A DNA stretch of 64,000 bases, from contig CANNEA010000002.1 in assembly GCA_947503525.1 (NCBI GenBank), forward strand, positions 62,001 through 126,000, in the 5' to 3' direction. Both the position numbers and the translations under genes were made by a program. This DNA is from an uncultured Carboxylicivirga sp. Lineage in GTDB: Bacteria; Bacteroidota; Bacteroidia; Bacteroidales; Marinilabiliaceae. The notes beneath the pieces were generated by a model. The model made no database searches. It saw nothing but the letters and a program-made list of their open reading frames with translations, and was not told the origin of the DNA. This document shows positions 26,799 to 36,628 of this stretch, in pieces; positions within the stretch are counted from its first letter, which is position 1; each line of letters begins with the position of its first letter.

Positions 26799-26838
26799 AC
26801 CGGTCTTATAAGTCGATGTGTCGACTTATAAGACCGGT
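26799..26838. repeat. Perfect 18-bp inverted repeat between symporter and hydrolase genes
   Basis: Arms run 26799-26816 and 26821-26838, starting ACCGGTCTTATAAG, with loop TGTG and no mismatch. No long T-run follows on the minus strand, so it looks more like an mRNA stabiliser, processing site or palindromic operator than a full terminator within the operon. Confidence 0.75.
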
Positions 26839-26875
26839 AATATTTTGTATAAATACTAATAAAGCCATAAAAAAA

Positions 26876-28336
26876 CTAATCCGTTTTTTCAGACTTCCCC
26901 TGATGCCGGGCTTTTCCTCTTCGCGCAATTAAGGCTTCACGAATTTCATGTGCCCTTTGCTCAGTAATGGAATAATTCCACATAATTATAATAGCAATTA
27001 TTGCAAAAAATATGGGGATAATAATATCAGCCAAACGAAGGTTTATCATTGATTCTGCAGTTTGAACACTAGCATTTTGATCAAACCCAACCATTTTTAG
27101 CACAACTCCGCTTAAGCCCATTGCTAATCCATTACCAATTTTCACCATTAACCAATAGACTGCTCCAAAAGTTCCTTCGCGACGTGTACCATTATTTAGC
27201 TCATCCAAATCACAAACATCAGCTGTCATACTCATCATTAGAGTGAATAAACCACCAATACCGAATGAGATTAATGGTAATGGAATAAACATTAACCATG
27301 GGTTTGACGGATCAAAACACCACCACTTTAAAATATATCCTCCAATTGAAAGTATGGTAGAAATAATAAAAGCATTCTTCTTTCCAACTTTAGTCGATAT
27401 TTTGGCAATAATAGGGATGATTAAAAATGCAGTAGCTGCCGCATTAACTGTACTAAACCATGGAGGCCAGGTTCCGGCTGCACTAATGCTACCTTCAAAA
27501 AGATAGTACAAAATGATAAAGTAGGAAAACTGTGCTATGGTTTGAAAGCCATTAAAAATTAAAAAAGTGGTACCACACAATTTCACAAAAGGCTTACATT
27601 TTAAAGTCTGTATAATACCCTTCCATAGTTCCTTTAAATTCGTGGCCATAGTCCTAAAACTAATCTTCGAACCTTTTTGTGCTCCAGGCAGAACCATTTC
27701 TTTACAAAACAATGCTGGTAAAGCACCAAGGATAATACTAAATCCACCAACCCAGACAGAAAGCACCCTAACTCCTTCTGTAGACTCTTCGAAAAAGAGA
27801 TCAGGATTACCAATTAAAATCCAGAACCAAGGTGCGATCATCCATGCCATTTGTCCAAACACCTGACCAACGGCCATTAAGCGTGTACGCTCATTGTAAT
27901 CTGGAGTCATTTCATATCCCAGCCCAATAAATGGAGTGGAGTAAATGGTAAACGAGATAAAGAAGACAAATGATAAACATAAAAAATAAACGAAATTATA
28001 CATTTCAGAGTTCTCAGGATACATTTGCCAAAGAATCATGAATGTAATTCCAGTTAGTATGGTTCCCAATAGAATATACGGTTTTCTTCGTCCCCAACGC
28101 GATACCGTATTGTCCGTGACATATCCCATTATCGGATCAATAATGGCATCAAAAATCTTTGGCAATGCTGCTACCAAGCCGGCCAATGCAGGATCCATTT
28201 TGAATCCATAAATCAGGTAGAACATAAAAACCCCTAAGGCAGCAGGGTACAAATTAATGGTTAATTGTCCAGCCCCGTATGCAGCTTTTTGCCCAAAAGG
28301 CACTCTATCTTCCGCAGCTGTTTTGTAATGTTGCAT
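26876..28336 (-). CDS. GPH-family sugar:cation symporter (MFS)
   Basis: A 486-residue inner-membrane protein with about 12 helices. The family signature is clear: DAIIDPIMGYVTDNTVSRWGRRKPYILLG (approx. residues 63-91) holds the Asp residues used for cation coupling in MelB-type carriers, and loop motifs such as ERTRLMAVGQ follow. GPH carriers import di- and oligosaccharides with Na+ or H+. Between three GH17 genes and a clan A hydrolase, it probably carries short beta-1,3-gluco-oligosaccharides into the cytoplasm, where the phosphorylase and two leaderless GH17 proteins would act. The C-terminal tail is basic and cytoplasmic. Confidence 0.92.
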   Translation of the reverse strand: MQHYKTAAEDRVPFGQKAAYGAGQLTINLYPAALGVFMFYLIYGFKMDPALAGLVAALPKIFDAIIDPIMGYVTDNTVSRWGRRKPYILLGTILTGITFMILWQMYPENSEMYNFVYFLCLSFVFFISFTIYSTPFIGLGYEMTPDYNERTRLMAVGQVFGQMAWMIAPWFWILIGNPDLFFEESTEGVRVLSVWVGGFSIILGALPALFCKEMVLPGAQKGSKISFRTMATNLKELWKGIIQTLKCKPFVKLCGTTFLIFNGFQTIAQFSYFIILYYLFEGSISAAGTWPPWFSTVNAAATAFLIIPIIAKISTKVGKKNAFIISTILSIGGYILKWWCFDPSNPWLMFIPLPLISFGIGGLFTLMMSMTADVCDLDELNNGTRREGTFGAVYWLMVKIGNGLAMGLSGVVLKMVGFDQNASVQTAESMINLRLADIIIPIFFAIIAIIIMWNYSITEQRAHEIREALIARRGKARHQGKSEKTD

Positions 28337-28386
28337 AAAACTTGGTTTTAGAATTAATAAAAGGGATTATATAAGGTGATTATCGT

Positions 28387-29454
28387 TTACAATTGAGAAA
28401 TAACCTTCTTGGGTTTTCGATCTACCGTGTAAAGACCCCAGTGCTTTTCCGCACCAAGCATATTATTCGGATCGCCTTTCCAGTCTTCATCAAAGGCCTC
28501 AAAAAAGAAGGTGCTTATATTCATTTCTTCCGACCATTGCATCAACTCATTATAATACCGGGCTTGTTTGTCTTCATTGGCTCTCTCCCCAAACTCCGAA
28601 GCTATGGAAGCCCACCCGGCTTCACTGATTACAATACTTGCCTCAGGCAGTGCATCTTTAACTTTCTTGAAATTAGCAATGGTATATGAAATACCTTCAT
28701 CAATATCTTTGCCTTCCCATACCGGATAAACATGAATGGAAATAAAATCAAGTTCATTGGCTAAAGCTTGTCCTTGAGCAGCCCACCATTCATAGTTTTC
28801 AGCAACCGTAACATCTTGTTTGATAAAATGCTTTACTCTTTTCACGTAAGAAATAATGGTGTCGTTATGTACTTTATGATCGTTCCAATCCACCAGAGCT
28901 TCATTACCCACATTAACAGCCAAAACAACATTCGGATATTTATTGGCCAACTGGATACCTTTTTCGATTTCCAATAAATTGAGCTTTTTATTGGCATCCA
29001 ACTCTTCCTGAGGAATGGGTTCAGTTAACCATGCACATCCTTCATGATTGCTTAATTCTGCCCTAAGCCATATACCAAGCATGACCTTTATGTCCAATTG
29101 CTCTTCCTGAATAATCTGCAATACTGATTCTGAATTCTCACCACAATCATATAGGCGAATTAGATTAAACAGTGAGTCTTTTGATATCAATCTTAAATCT
29201 TCAATAATCTCCTCACGACTTGGATTTTTGGCCCCTTCACCTCGGTCAGGATGTTGACCTGATCTAAATCCGGAATAACAAACCGCTCGGGATAATCCTC
29301 CTAACAAGGCCTCTTGATGCTGTTTTAAATTAAGGCTATCCACATTGTCCACCGCATTATCTTTTGAAGCTTTAGGTGTAAAATGGCAGGCTGTCAAACT
29401 TATAAATAGTATAACTGCCAAAACAGGGATGCTTGTGTGTAGATTTTTTTTCAT
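28387..29454 (-). CDS. GH17 beta-1,3-glucanase-like lipoprotein
   Basis: A 355-residue protein with lipobox Cys23 (SLTACHF) and no acidic residue directly after it, so predicted periplasmic rather than surface-exposed. GH17 barrel: N-terminal AVCYSGFRSGQHPDRG, acid/base Glu in VNVGNEALVDW, nucleophile Glu in VISEAGWAS, and C-terminal WGLYTVDRKPKKVI. GH17 enzymes hydrolyse or rearrange beta-1,3-glucans. It is the only one of three tandem GH17 genes here with an export signal. It shares the CYSGFR start and DWNDH/DWTDH loop with the next copy (29465-30412), so the two are close paralogues. Confidence 0.92.
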   Translation of the reverse strand: MKKNLHTSIPVLAVILFISLTACHFTPKASKDNAVDNVDSLNLKQHQEALLGGLSRAVCYSGFRSGQHPDRGEGAKNPSREEIIEDLRLISKDSLFNLIRLYDCGENSESVLQIIQEEQLDIKVMLGIWLRAELSNHEGCAWLTEPIPQEELDANKKLNLLEIEKGIQLANKYPNVVLAVNVGNEALVDWNDHKVHNDTIISYVKRVKHFIKQDVTVAENYEWWAAQGQALANELDFISIHVYPVWEGKDIDEGISYTIANFKKVKDALPEASIVISEAGWASIASEFGERANEDKQARYYNELMQWSEEMNISTFFFEAFDEDWKGDPNNMLGAEKHWGLYTVDRKPKKVISQL

Positions 29455-29464
29455 AGTCGCTTTC

Positions 29465-30412
29465 TTATGGTTTATTCTCTTCTGATGGCAGAGTATATAG
29501 CTCTTGCATCACTTTCTTTGGTTTACGATCAACAGTAAACAAGCCCCAATGCTTCTCCGGTTCCATGGGCTCATCAGAACCTTTCCAGGGTTCATCAAAA
29601 GCCTCAAACACGAAGGTGAGAATGCCTTCTTCAGTGCTCCACTTCATCAAGTCCATGTAATACTGATCTTGCAGATCCTGGCTGACGTTATCCTCATTTA
29701 TGCCTCTCCCATTGGAATTTGTTGCCCAGCCAGCCTCTGTAATCACCACAGGCTTATGCGGATATTTTTTAGCTACACTCTCGTAGTTTTGCTTTGTATA
29801 CTGCAGGGCTTCACCTATATGCTTATATTCCCAAACCGGATAAGTATGTATAGATATAAAATCCAACTCCTCTGCTAAGCCTTCCAGTTTGTTCAACCAA
29901 GGCACATAGTTTTCACAAAAGGTAACCGGTTGCTTTGCGCGGTCTTTTATTAATCTAACATACTGTATAATGCTTTCAGGCGACACATAGTGATCAGTCC
30001 AATCCACTGTTGCTTCATTGCCAGCTGACAAAGCCACAACAATATCCTGATATTTATTGGCCAAACGTATGAGTTTATTAACCTGGCTTAGATTCTGTAT
30101 TTTATTGGCTAATAACTCCTCCTCTGAATAAGATCCACCCCAGGGGCATGAGAAATTATTCATTTCAGCACCGATATAGGCCCCTAGCATCACCTTTAAA
30201 TCAAGTTTCTCTTTGGTGATGACTTCCAAAACAGTATCTGTATGCTGATCGCAATCATATAATCTTAAATAGCGCCAGTTTTCTTTTAGAATCAACAGAT
30301 CTTCTTTAACCTCATCATATGAAGGAAAAACTCCACTATTGGGACTCTGACCTTCTCGAAATCCTGAGTAGCAAATGGCATTAGCATGTTCAATATTCAA
30401 TCCCTTATGCAT
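29465..30412 (-). CDS. GH17 glucanase-like protein without export signal
   Basis: A 315-residue protein starting MHKGLNIEHANAICYSGF, with no signal peptide, so predicted cytoplasmic. Acid/base Glu in LSAGNEATVDW, nucleophile Glu in VITEAGWATN, ending WGLFTVDRKPKKVM. It is a close relative of the lipoprotein GH17 downstream, minus the leader. Its ATG overlaps the stop codon of the next upstream GH17 gene by one base (TAATG arrangement at 30412), implying translational coupling. A cytoplasmic GH17 in a locus with a phosphorylase suggests shortening of imported oligosaccharides or transglycosylation; activity is inferred. Confidence 0.9.
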   Translation of the reverse strand: MHKGLNIEHANAICYSGFREGQSPNSGVFPSYDEVKEDLLILKENWRYLRLYDCDQHTDTVLEVITKEKLDLKVMLGAYIGAEMNNFSCPWGGSYSEEELLANKIQNLSQVNKLIRLANKYQDIVVALSAGNEATVDWTDHYVSPESIIQYVRLIKDRAKQPVTFCENYVPWLNKLEGLAEELDFISIHTYPVWEYKHIGEALQYTKQNYESVAKKYPHKPVVITEAGWATNSNGRGINEDNVSQDLQDQYYMDLMKWSTEEGILTFVFEAFDEPWKGSDEPMEPEKHWGLFTVDRKPKKVMQELYTLPSEENKP

Positions 30413-31302
30413 TACTTTACATACTTTAATTGTTCATCTTTATCCCATAAGCCCCAATAAGCGCCTACATCCCCTTCAGTACTTGTCTTCCAACTTTCAT
30501 CAAAAGATGAGAAATAGAACATTTCAATATCATCCTCCTTTGACCAGCATTGGGCATCTATAAAGTATTTAATGGCATTTTCGTCAGATGGTAAGGCTCC
30601 ATGAAATTGCTTACCTACATTAGGCCATCCGGTTTCGGTAATGATGACCTTTTTGCCTTTACCAGCCTTTATAGCCCTGCGGTACATGTCTTTCATATAC
30701 AGCAATGAGTATTCCAAACTACAGCCTTCCCAGAATGGATAACAGTTGGCCAGAATAACATCACATGCTTCAGTAATTTGAGGACAATTCTCAAACTCAT
30801 AATACGCGTCCACATACCCCACCGGGATAGTAGGTAAAGCTTCCTTGACCCGCTCAATGTATTCCAGGAGTTCTGCTTCACTCAAATCGCCTCTGTAAAG
30901 CACCTCATTTCCAACGGCCACCATATCGGCATAACCATTTTTAGCGAGTTCAATAACATTGGTTATTTCCTGCTCATTAATGGCTTTATCAGTTCCTAAC
31001 CAGGCACCAACTAATGTTTTAAGCCCATTCTTTTTCGCAATTTCAGGAATTAATTCATTCCCTTCGGTACACGAGAAAGTTCTTAGCCACTTGGTGTAAG
31101 GCTTAATAATTTCAATTCGTCTGACGATCTGCTCGTCACTTAACTGATCGCCCGGTTTTTGTCCCTCAATATAAGGACTGATGCACAAACCATGCATGCC
31201 CTCCTTTAAAACTGACTCGAATAAAAATGATTTGGAGTCCTTACTTTTCTTCGAAAGATCGATGCCAGCCAGCGACATCACATATTCACTTCTTCCAGAC
31301 AT
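30412..31302 (-). CDS. Divergent GH17 glucanase-like protein without export signal
   Basis: A 296-residue protein starting MSGRSEYVMSLAGIDLSKK, with no signal peptide. The barrel begins GLCISPYIEGQKPGDQL, with acid/base Glu in VAVGNEVLYRG and nucleophile Glu in IITETGWPNVG, ending GAYWGLWDKDEQLKYVK. It is more distant from the other two GH17 copies and closer to typical bacterial GH17 in its YIEGQKPG and ETGWP motifs. It starts 4 bp after the stop of the phosphorylase gene, so both should be made together in the cytoplasm. Confidence 0.9.
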   Translation of the reverse strand: MSGRSEYVMSLAGIDLSKKSKDSKSFLFESVLKEGMHGLCISPYIEGQKPGDQLSDEQIVRRIEIIKPYTKWLRTFSCTEGNELIPEIAKKNGLKTLVGAWLGTDKAINEQEITNVIELAKNGYADMVAVGNEVLYRGDLSEAELLEYIERVKEALPTIPVGYVDAYYEFENCPQITEACDVILANCYPFWEGCSLEYSLLYMKDMYRRAIKAGKGKKVIITETGWPNVGKQFHGALPSDENAIKYFIDAQCWSKEDDIEMFYFSSFDESWKTSTEGDVGAYWGLWDKDEQLKYVK

Positions 31303-31306
31303 AATG

Positions 31307-34300
31307 TTATTGCTTTACTGTGACTTGAATTAATTTCACCTGCCCATCACGGTTAAATATGGATGAACTATATGTTGTATTTATTGCCTTTGATAAGGTA
31401 TCTATTGAATCTTCATTAAAGAATTCAATTTGTATCTGTTCGGAATCACCAAAGGTGTACACTACAGGCACCTTACAGAATGTAAAGGCCAATTGACCTG
31501 GCATAAGCTTAATCAACTGTTGATCGCCATTTATATCAATGTACTTGAAATCACCCGGTGTTTTCAACAATTCATCACGATTGATTAATGAGGTGTTAAA
31601 CTGGATTTGACCCTTAGATATTTGAATCCCCAATTCACCAAATCTTGAGATGACATCTTCTTTTACCTGTCCGGTCATACCCGGTTGTTTTACACCTGCA
31701 TTACCCGGCGTATGAGAGTAGGCATCGGTTGGAAATGCACCATATAGCTCAGGTGATTTATTCAACCCAATACCAGCCTTAATTTCAAAATAGTGATCTT
31801 TAATTCGGCCAATAACTTGTGGGTCGGCTCCTTCTGATTCTGCCTTGAAATAGTTCTCCTGAACAGCCAGTAATAGTTTTGAAACCATGTGCCAATATAT
31901 ACTGCCCAGACCTTCGTAGCCATAGAATGTTCCGGAACGTCCGGTAAAGGATTGATGATCGAAAAGATCTTCATATACCGAAAGAATGTATTCCTTTTCC
32001 CGGGACACCAAATCAGCGTATTTCTTGTCATCCAAAGCGTCCATCACTTCACCAAGTACATCAGCATTTCTGATGCTACTATTAAAATGGTATGAACCAT
32101 TATTATCCATCTTAATCAGCTCTGAGTTTCCATCTTCAACTAATTGCTTTAGCAAAGAAGATTCCTTTACTTTTGATGCTGAAATCGTATTCTTCTTTGT
32201 AAAACGACTTAACTGCCTGTCGGGATAAAGAATATAAGAGTATTGATCTTCTCTGAATAAAGGACTCGCTTTTAAAGAGTCCAATACTGCCAAGGCTTCT
32301 TTTGCTCTTAGATAACCCGAACTCAAAACAGCGACTTGTCCTTCCAGCATTTCGTATAAATGACGGATTTTAGCTTCCTTACCCTTAAGCGAAATCAAAT
32401 TATAGGCATGGAACAAGCCATCATCAGCTTTATTTACTCTTATGGACTGGTCAATAAAATCAAGCGCCAGATTTAAGAACTGAGCCAGCTCCTCAACTTT
32501 AAGAACCTCTTTTTGTCCGGAGAAAGATTGTGTATATATTTTTTCACGGTAGACACTTCCGGCTTCACCAAGTGCATCCATCAATTTGCGTCTGTCTTCA
32601 TCCAAAAACCCAAGATTTAAATGGGCCTGATGATTAAACAGGATGTCATTAATATCCTTAAATAATTGCTTGACTTCCTCGGAAATCATAAGCTGCTCAA
32701 GGTTTAAGCCTCTCAGCTTCTCAATCCAGAAATTGATAAAACGGCGAAGGTAGTATAGCGTAACCATTGATACTCCATTACCAACCAAAGCGTTGTTGGC
32801 ATCGTTCCATTCAGGGCGTTGGGTATTTAGCCATATACCAGCTTCCGGAATCAAATTGCTTAATTTGCTAAGCATCGTAACCAGTATCTTTTCGCCTAGG
32901 TTAACACGATACAGCCTATCATTTTTCCAGATAAAACGGGCATCGGCTCCAACTTTATTAACTTCTGACTTTATCTGCTTATCCAAATCAAAATCAAAGC
33001 TTATCGTATCCTGAGCATTCGCTACAATATCCTTGTAGGGTTTAATTCGATAAGGCACGTTGGCATAAACAAATAAATCCTTATTCATCAATTCATCCAA
33101 GGCTCGTGGATGATAGGCATTTGACCATTCCAAGAACTTTTGCAGGTAAATGATCTGATGATCGCCCCAGTAACCAATATAGGCCCAGGGATCATGTGGA
33201 TCAGGACATTCCCAATCGATACCTTCGCGGGTAATGCGGTAAGGGTTATAGCCATCAGCTGTGGAAGCATTTAAAAATTTACAAATGGCCCCTTCGGTAA
33301 ATTCAGGGAATGATAAGTTTAAGGCTTCCCAGTTTTGGAAAATATCTCTCCAGTTACCTTGATAGTTCAACTTCGCCGAACCATCTTCATTCTTTGTTTC
33401 GATGGCAAACTGATTCCATGGACGGCTCGGATCGCCATGACGACGACTAAAAGTTAAGGGTAAATATTCATAAGCAATACGCAACAAGTCTGCATTGTCA
33501 GTTTGTTTGGCCAAGAGAATTAATTCTTGATAATTAAGTTCCTCAGGAAGTTGAGCCAACCAATCAACTAACTCCGTTTTAAGCTGCTTATTGGTTTCGC
33601 TTAGGTAAAGGCCAAAATCTGAAGATGAAACACGGTAATTATCAAAGTATATACCACCGCGCATCACATTATACAAACTATTTGAAAAATGTCGAACACA
33701 GCTAAGTTCATCCTCACCCATCTGTAAGCCATCGGCATCTGACACGATATTGATCAAATGTTTAGTCCCTGACTTTACGTCCTTAGTTAAGTCCTTGATC
33801 ACATCAGCATCCGACTTTAAGTAAGCTTCGAGATTAGCGACATCGGTGCTGTCCTGGTTAATTTCAGCAACAGTATACCATTGTTGAAGGTCCTGACTAG
33901 CCAATTCCATTTTTGAATGGCTATAATAAGCCCCTCTTGCAGCACGAACATCCACCTCAGTTTCCACTTCAAGACCTAATCGAAAAGCTTTAATCTGCTG
34001 ATTAGACAAAAGAATCTTCACGTCTTTCAGACCCTTAGACCAAACTGTTGTACAGCTCAATGATTCACTTGGCTCAGCCCGATCAACAGGTATCGAACTC
34101 AGCATAAACAAGCCCAAACGACTTTGCTCGAGTAATTCATTCTTTTTATAAGCATCTAACAGGTTGCTGTATTCATTCTGAAAGTTATAATCCACGCCAC
34201 TTGGCAATAGGTTTTGAAGACCATCAAGTAATTCAACCTTCAATTGCCCATTTCCTATATTTTGTAACTTAGATTGCTTAACAAAACCAAATTTTTCGCT

Positions 34301-34759
34301 GTAACTCCAGCCATATTGAAAAGTACAATTCAGGTCGTGATTTATTTCTTCAAAGATTATAATGTTGCCATAGATGCTCTTATACAAGTTTCGCTCAGTG
34401 CGATAAACCTTTGTACTTTTCTGACTAAAGGGCTCCCATAAATACCTCCGATTGTCCTTATCGATAAGCATTATGGTATTACTACCTGTAATCCCACAGT
34501 AATCATGAATCTTGTCATCAGTGTAATAAGGAAACAAGGCATTATCTCTGTTTTTTCGCCCAGCAGTCAGTGCGCCATTGCTTGATAAAAACATCCAATG
34601 ATCTGAATCACTTACAATGGTCATAAAGAAATCTTGCATCACATCGTAATTGCTGATCTTATAATATTTCTCCTTATCAATTTCTACAAATTGCCCTTGC
34701 ACTGCATTAAGCTCAACATTGATTTCTGTTTCCCCCAGGAAAATACTTCTCTTCTTCAT
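31307..34759 (-). CDS. GH149/GH161-like beta-1,3-glucan phosphorylase (GH94-related)
   Basis: An 1150-residue protein without signal peptide. Residues about 1-300 are beta-rich (FLSSNGALTAGRKNRDNALF; YLWEPF), as in GH94-type phosphorylases. The (alpha/alpha) catalytic part carries NYQGNWRDIFQNWEAL (465-480), DWECPDPHDPWAYIGYWGDH (515-534) and RPEWNDANNALVG, in which Asp653 aligns by motif with the GH94 general acid. The length, far above GH94 (about 800), fits GH149, the beta-1,3-glucan phosphorylases. The reaction is release of glucose 1-phosphate from oligosaccharides with phosphate. GH149 versus GH161 cannot be settled by eye. It lies in the glucan operon directly before two cytoplasmic GH17 genes. 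Confidence 0.82.
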   Translation of the reverse strand: MKKRSIFLGETEINVELNAVQGQFVEIDKEKYYKISNYDVMQDFFMTIVSDSDHWMFLSSNGALTAGRKNRDNALFPYYTDDKIHDYCGITGSNTIMLIDKDNRRYLWEPFSQKSTKVYRTERNLYKSIYGNIIIFEEINHDLNCTFQYGWSYSEKFGFVKQSKLQNIGNGQLKVELLDGLQNLLPSGVDYNFQNEYSNLLDAYKKNELLEQSRLGLFMLSSIPVDRAEPSESLSCTTVWSKGLKDVKILLSNQQIKAFRLGLEVETEVDVRAARGAYYSHSKMELASQDLQQWYTVAEINQDSTDVANLEAYLKSDADVIKDLTKDVKSGTKHLINIVSDADGLQMGEDELSCVRHFSNSLYNVMRGGIYFDNYRVSSSDFGLYLSETNKQLKTELVDWLAQLPEELNYQELILLAKQTDNADLLRIAYEYLPLTFSRRHGDPSRPWNQFAIETKNEDGSAKLNYQGNWRDIFQNWEALNLSFPEFTEGAICKFLNASTADGYNPYRITREGIDWECPDPHDPWAYIGYWGDHQIIYLQKFLEWSNAYHPRALDELMNKDLFVYANVPYRIKPYKDIVANAQDTISFDFDLDKQIKSEVNKVGADARFIWKNDRLYRVNLGEKILVTMLSKLSNLIPEAGIWLNTQRPEWNDANNALVGNGVSMVTLYYLRRFINFWIEKLRGLNLEQLMISEEVKQLFKDINDILFNHQAHLNLGFLDEDRRKLMDALGEAGSVYREKIYTQSFSGQKEVLKVEELAQFLNLALDFIDQSIRVNKADDGLFHAYNLISLKGKEAKIRHLYEMLEGQVAVLSSGYLRAKEALAVLDSLKASPLFREDQYSYILYPDRQLSRFTKKNTISASKVKESSLLKQLVEDGNSELIKMDNNGSYHFNSSIRNADVLGEVMDALDDKKYADLVSREKEYILSVYEDLFDHQSFTGRSGTFYGYEGLGSIYWHMVSKLLLAVQENYFKAESEGADPQVIGRIKDHYFEIKAGIGLNKSPELYGAFPTDAYSHTPGNAGVKQPGMTGQVKEDVISRFGELGIQISKGQIQFNTSLINRDELLKTPGDFKYIDINGDQQLIKLMPGQLAFTFCKVPVVYTFGDSEQIQIEFFNEDSIDTLSKAINTTYSSSIFNRDGQVKLIQVTVKQ

Positions 34760-34867
34760 TCTAACAACTCAATTAGTTTGCTTAATTCATCTGACATATA
34801 TCTGGCTGGCTTCTTTGTTCTCTTATTGTTTCACAAGCCGGATATACTTTCAGAAAGTTCTAAGAAC

Positions 34868-34898
34868 CGGTTCTGCATTTAACATTTATGCAGAACCG
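34868..34898. repeat. 11-bp inverted repeat between GH16 and phosphorylase genes
   Basis: Arms CGGTTCTGCAT (34868-34878) and ATGCAGAACCG (34888-34898) with a 9-base loop lie in the 190-base gap of the operon. No T-run follows on the minus strand. It may be an RNA processing or stability element. Confidence 0.6.
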
Positions 34899-34949
34899 AT
34901 TTATTATTTTCAAAATGATTGATCCTTTATTAAGGATCTATATCATGAA

Positions 34950-36617
34950 TTATTGGAATACCTTAATATAATCAATTTCCATAGTTGACTCAACAAAAGC
35001 CGGATCAATATCACCTCCTAAGCTTCCACCCATAGCCACATTGAGGATTATAAACTGGCTGGCATCAAATGGCCAGGTTGAACTATCCTGTGTATTTGGT
35101 TTATAGGTATAGAATATCTCATCATCTACTAAGAATGAAATTTGGTTAGGCGACCAGTTAACCGAGTAAATATGAAATTCACTAGTTGCATCACCTATGG
35201 TAGTGCTACCCATGTTAACTGTAGCACCACTGCTTGATGTGGTGTGAATTGCCCCCTGAATATGTCCGGGATTATTACCAATGGCTTCCATAATATCAAT
35301 CTCGCCACAGGCAGGCCAAGTATTGCTTTGATAATCGGCACCCAACATCCACAAAGCAGGCCATGTACCGCCACCAGATGGCAATTTTGCACGAATATCA
35401 ATTCGTCCATAAGTAAAGTCATATAAACCTTCAGACTTCAATCGTGCCGAGGTATAATCCTTACCTTGATAAGTTTCCTTCTTTGCCGTGATTTTTAGTA
35501 ACCCACCTTCAACTTTAACATTATCTGTTCTATCGGTATAGTACTGAGCTTCGCCATTACCCCAACCGTTATCCCCGGTACCAAGATCATAGGTCCAATT
35601 GCTAGTAGACGGCGCGCCATCAGTATCGAATTCATCCGACCATACCAGATCGCTATATTCCACATCCACTTCTTCCGAGTCACCCGGCTTTTTTGAAGTG
35701 AAGGTATGATACCAGGCAAAATCATTTTGATTCGCCTGCACGATTCTTACACGTAGGATGTTATCCGTTACTTCAATAATCTCATATTCTCCTGTACCAC
35801 AGTAGAAGCCCATAAAACCATCATCCATAATACTAAAGTTGGTTCCTCTGTAGCCTCCATCAATGGTTGCAATTGATGATGCCGGACCAAAGGCCACGTT
35901 TTTAACACCTGAAATATCCCAGTCGTAGCAACCTTCTTCACCCAATCCAAGATCAGCAGCATATAAGCCCTGTATAAAAGCTTGCCCTGTAGCATTAATG
36001 TGTTCAAAGGTCATTTGTCCATTATCGTTAGTAAATACGAATTCACCATCGTAAAGGCATGTTCCGTCCTTTTCAAAAGCCGGTGCAGAATACCATGCCG
36101 GATAAACATGTCCTGCTTCATCATAATCCACCAACATATTTGGCCCTAAGCCCAGGTGCCCTGGTTGATCAGCCGCCCAATACCAGGTTTTAGATGTTCC
36201 ACCAGTTAGGTATTGTAAAGCTTCGTCATCAGTAAAGCTACTAAACACTTCAAGTTTTGATGTATATGCACTAGATAAACCACCTTTACCAACAGCCTTA
36301 ACAACCACATTGTACTCATTAATCCCATTTTGGGTAAACTGGTGCGTTATACTTCCTGAGGGAGCTACTCTAACATCCCTGCCATCACCAAAATCAAAGC
36401 TATATGTTATGGCATTATTTGCACTAACTTCAAAGTGAACTTTTCCGCTACCATCGCCATAAGGATTATCATCATCAAGGCCTTCAATCTCATAACTCAG
36501 ATCGATGTTCGTTGGAGTCTCAAGCTGGCCAAGTGTATAATCCTTTTCCTGACAGGCCACCATTGTTATCAGCAAGCCCAGTATATATATCGAAATATGT
36601 TTCATTGTCTTTATCAT
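34950..36617 (-). CDS. GH16 beta-1,3-glucanase surface lipoprotein with PKD-like domain
   Basis: About 555 residues. ATG codons occur at 36629, 36617 and 36605; the 36617 start has GGAG six bases upstream and gives a good lipoprotein leader ending MVACQEKD, whereas 36629 overlaps the previous stop as TAATG. Cys is followed by QEKD, fitting surface export. A PKD-like domain (about 35-110, SFDFGDGRDVRV), an unassigned beta domain (115-300, GTSKTWYWAADQPGH and DGEFVFTNDNGQMTF), then GH16 (about 310-555) with WPALWMLG and the catalytic motif GEIDIMEAIG. It is the surface glucanase of the susC-D-E set, feeding fragments directly to the transporter. Confidence 0.94.
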   Translation of the reverse strand: MIKTMKHISIYILGLLITMVACQEKDYTLGQLETPTNIDLSYEIEGLDDDNPYGDGSGKVHFEVSANNAITYSFDFGDGRDVRVAPSGSITHQFTQNGINEYNVVVKAVGKGGLSSAYTSKLEVFSSFTDDEALQYLTGGTSKTWYWAADQPGHLGLGPNMLVDYDEAGHVYPAWYSAPAFEKDGTCLYDGEFVFTNDNGQMTFEHINATGQAFIQGLYAADLGLGEEGCYDWDISGVKNVAFGPASSIATIDGGYRGTNFSIMDDGFMGFYCGTGEYEIIEVTDNILRVRIVQANQNDFAWYHTFTSKKPGDSEEVDVEYSDLVWSDEFDTDGAPSTSNWTYDLGTGDNGWGNGEAQYYTDRTDNVKVEGGLLKITAKKETYQGKDYTSARLKSEGLYDFTYGRIDIRAKLPSGGGTWPALWMLGADYQSNTWPACGEIDIMEAIGNNPGHIQGAIHTTSSSGATVNMGSTTIGDATSEFHIYSVNWSPNQISFLVDDEIFYTYKPNTQDSSTWPFDASQFIILNVAMGGSLGGDIDPAFVESTMEIDYIKVFQ

Positions 36618-36628
36618 TTTATACTCCA

